Shown piece by piece: positions 12,716 to 13,494 of a stretch of 13,494 bases of DNA. This stretch comes from JBBRGK01 sp036741355 (GTDB taxonomy: Bacteria > Chloroflexota > Dehalococcoidia > CAUJGQ01), in contig DAINSK010000065.1 of NCBI GenBank assembly GCA_036741355.1, positions 1 to 13,494 of the forward strand. Reading direction: 5' to 3'. Positions within the stretch are counted from its first letter, which is position 1. Each line of letters begins with the position of its first letter. A program made the position numbers and the translations under genes. Under the pieces are notes generated by a model. It had not been told where the DNA came from. It did no database searches and worked only from the letters and a program-made list of their open reading frames with translations.

Positions 12716-13204
12716 ATGATGGACGAGCAGGCCGAAGCCGCCAAGAAGACCACCCTATTGATGATCCCATACGGACTCTACGTCCTGAGCACCAAGCAGG
12801 GAGATGAGGTAAGCGCCGGCACGGTGAACTGGGTAACGCAGACCTCGTTCAAGCCGCCGCTGGTCGCCATGGGCGTGAAGAAGGACAGCGGGCTATACGC
12901 GCTGTTGAAGAAAAGCGGCACGTTTGCGCTCTCCTTCCTGGAGAGCGGCCAGAAAGGGCACGCGTTCGCGTTCTTCAAGCCGACGCAGGTAGAAGACGGC
13001 AAGGTGAACGGCTTTCAGTACGAGACGCATCAGACCGGCGCGCCGGTGATCTCCGACGCACCGGCATGGGTGGAAGGACGCATCGTCGGGGAAATCGACA
13101 CCGGCGACCATAGCTGCATGGTCGGCGAGGTGACCAACGCCGGTGTCAAGCGCGAGTCGAAGGTACTCACACTGGAAGAAGTGGGCGTCAAATACGGGGG
13201 GTGA
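12716..13204 (+). CDS. Flavin reductase-like FMN-binding protein
   Basis: A 162-residue protein. ATG 12716 has AGGAG 5 nt upstream; a second ATG follows directly. The pattern YGLYVLSTKQGDEVSAGTVN, then VTQTSFKPPLVAMGVKKDSG and FALSFLESGQKGHAFAFF fits the flavin reductase-like, FMN-binding split-barrel family. These proteins bind FMN and reduce it with NAD(P)H or act as small flavin-dependent electron carriers; this branch often lacks an assigned partner. DTGDHSCMVGEVTNAGV is the typical late barrel strand with the His seen in the family. Cytoplasmic. The electron acceptor cannot be told. A palindromic repeat cluster follows directly and may end transcription. Confidence 0.87.
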   Translation: MMDEQAEAAKKTTLLMIPYGLYVLSTKQGDEVSAGTVNWVTQTSFKPPLVAMGVKKDSGLYALLKKSGTFALSFLESGQKGHAFAFFKPTQVEDGKVNGFQYETHQTGAPVISDAPAWVEGRIVGEIDTGDHSCMVGEVTNAGVKRESKVLTLEEVGVKYGG

Positions 13205-13282
13205 CCGGTGGTGGCGTAACTCCCCAGCGTTCGGAGCGGCCCCCTAACTCCCCGGCCCTCCGAGGGCCCCCTATCTCCCCGA

Positions 13283-13314
13283 CCCTCTTTCCCCCAATTC
13301 TGGGGGCAAGAGGG
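13283..13314. repeat. Palindromic repeat unit A
   Basis: Outer stem CCCTCTT/AAGAGGG and inner stem CCCCCA/TGGGGG with loop ATTC. It is followed by AGCTTGGGC, the same tail as at 3827-3835. Confidence 0.7.
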
Positions 13315-13380
13315 AGCTTGGGCGAGTGTTTGTGGGTTTGTACGAGCTATGTTCGGCACTCGGGGCGACCCTACCCCCAA

Positions 13381-13403
13381 CCCCTCCCCGATGCTGGGAG
13401 GGG
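13381..13403. repeat. Palindromic repeat unit B
   Basis: CCCCTCCC and GGGAGGGG form an 8-bp stem around a 7-nt loop. It is preceded by CCCTACCCCCAA and followed by AGCTTG. Confidence 0.7.
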
Positions 13404-13453
13404 AGCTTGTGGCCGGGTGAGACGCTCGATGCGGTTCAGCCACCTCAGGATCG

Positions 13454-13483
13454 CCCCTTACCCCCAGTATTGGGGGCAAGGGG
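13454..13483. repeat. Palindromic repeat unit C
   Basis: CCCCTT/AAGGGG outer stem and CCCCCA/TGGGGG inner stem with loop GTAT. The inner stem is identical to unit A. The window ends 11 nt later. Confidence 0.7.
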
Positions 13484-13494
13484 ACGGGGGATTG

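Larger units (their letters stand above)
13237..13494. repeat. Cluster of C-run/G-run palindromic repeats
   Basis: No gene is visible after 13204. The stretch begins with near-tandem CCCCTAACTCCCC and CCCCTATCTCCCC blocks around GGCCCTC-C-GAGGGCC (13254-13268). Three hairpin units follow, listed separately, and the last runs toward the window edge. Two share GGGAGCTTG after the stem with the left unit at 3804-3829, making one family. Such clusters lie between genes and may serve as terminators or RNA-stability elements. Confidence 0.7.

Noticed and set aside
13205..13494. CRISPR array in the terminal repeats
   Set aside because: Units are palindromic, unequal and irregularly spaced, with no constant repeat plus unique spacers, and no cas gene is present.

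Overview
The window is GC-rich DNA from a bacterial draft or metagenome scaffold. Gene content points to Chloroflexota (Thermomicrobia- or Dehalococcoidia-like): an ECF sigma factor coupled to a DUF5667 membrane protein, a Gram-positive-type LexA box, a compact inositol-phosphate synthase, and intergenic C-run/G-run palindromes. This placement is an inference; there is no rRNA or marker gene to confirm it.

Layout. (1) 1-275: 3' end of an MFS transporter, plus strand. (2) 515-3334, minus strand: a four-gene phage-like cassette without capsid or portal genes. In transcription order it holds a small charged helical protein, an XhlA-like coiled-coil/membrane protein, a large terminase with all expected motifs, and a Cys4/helix-turn-helix protein. 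Its promoter carries a LexA/SOS-type operator between -35 and -10. (3) 3335-3970: an AT-rich intergenic patch with palindromes and promoter-like elements, a possible 56-residue zinc-binding ORF, and a roughly 180-bp palindromic repeat element. (4) 3978-5181, minus: a type II restriction-modification pair, Dam-like adenine methyltransferase followed by a PD-(D/E)XK-type endonuclease. (5) 5289-7405, minus: ECF sigma factor and its overlapping DUF5667 partner. (6) 7589-10127, minus: a frameshifted small gene, an unrecognised 543-residue protein, a RyR-like small protein, and a frameshifted small membrane protein. (7) 10172-11205, minus: a LysR regulator broken by a 100-N scaffold gap, divergent from (8) 11328-12662, plus: inositol-3-phosphate synthase, and 12716-13204, plus: a flavin reductase-like protein with its own TATAAT promoter. 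(9) 13237-13494: a cluster of palindromic repeats.

How the parts may work together. The terminase cassette looks like one SOS-regulated operon (GGAGG sites, ATGA overlap, 13-nt gap). Next to the restriction-modification pair, it makes 0.5-5.2 kb look like an accessory island between housekeeping genes. It is the best candidate for an uncharacterised system. The LysR gene probably controls itself and/or ino1 through the palindrome in their shared intergenic region. Sequence quality needs caution: two small genes each carry one extra base, and the N gap is flanked by an identical 55-nt duplication that is almost certainly an unmerged contig overlap.
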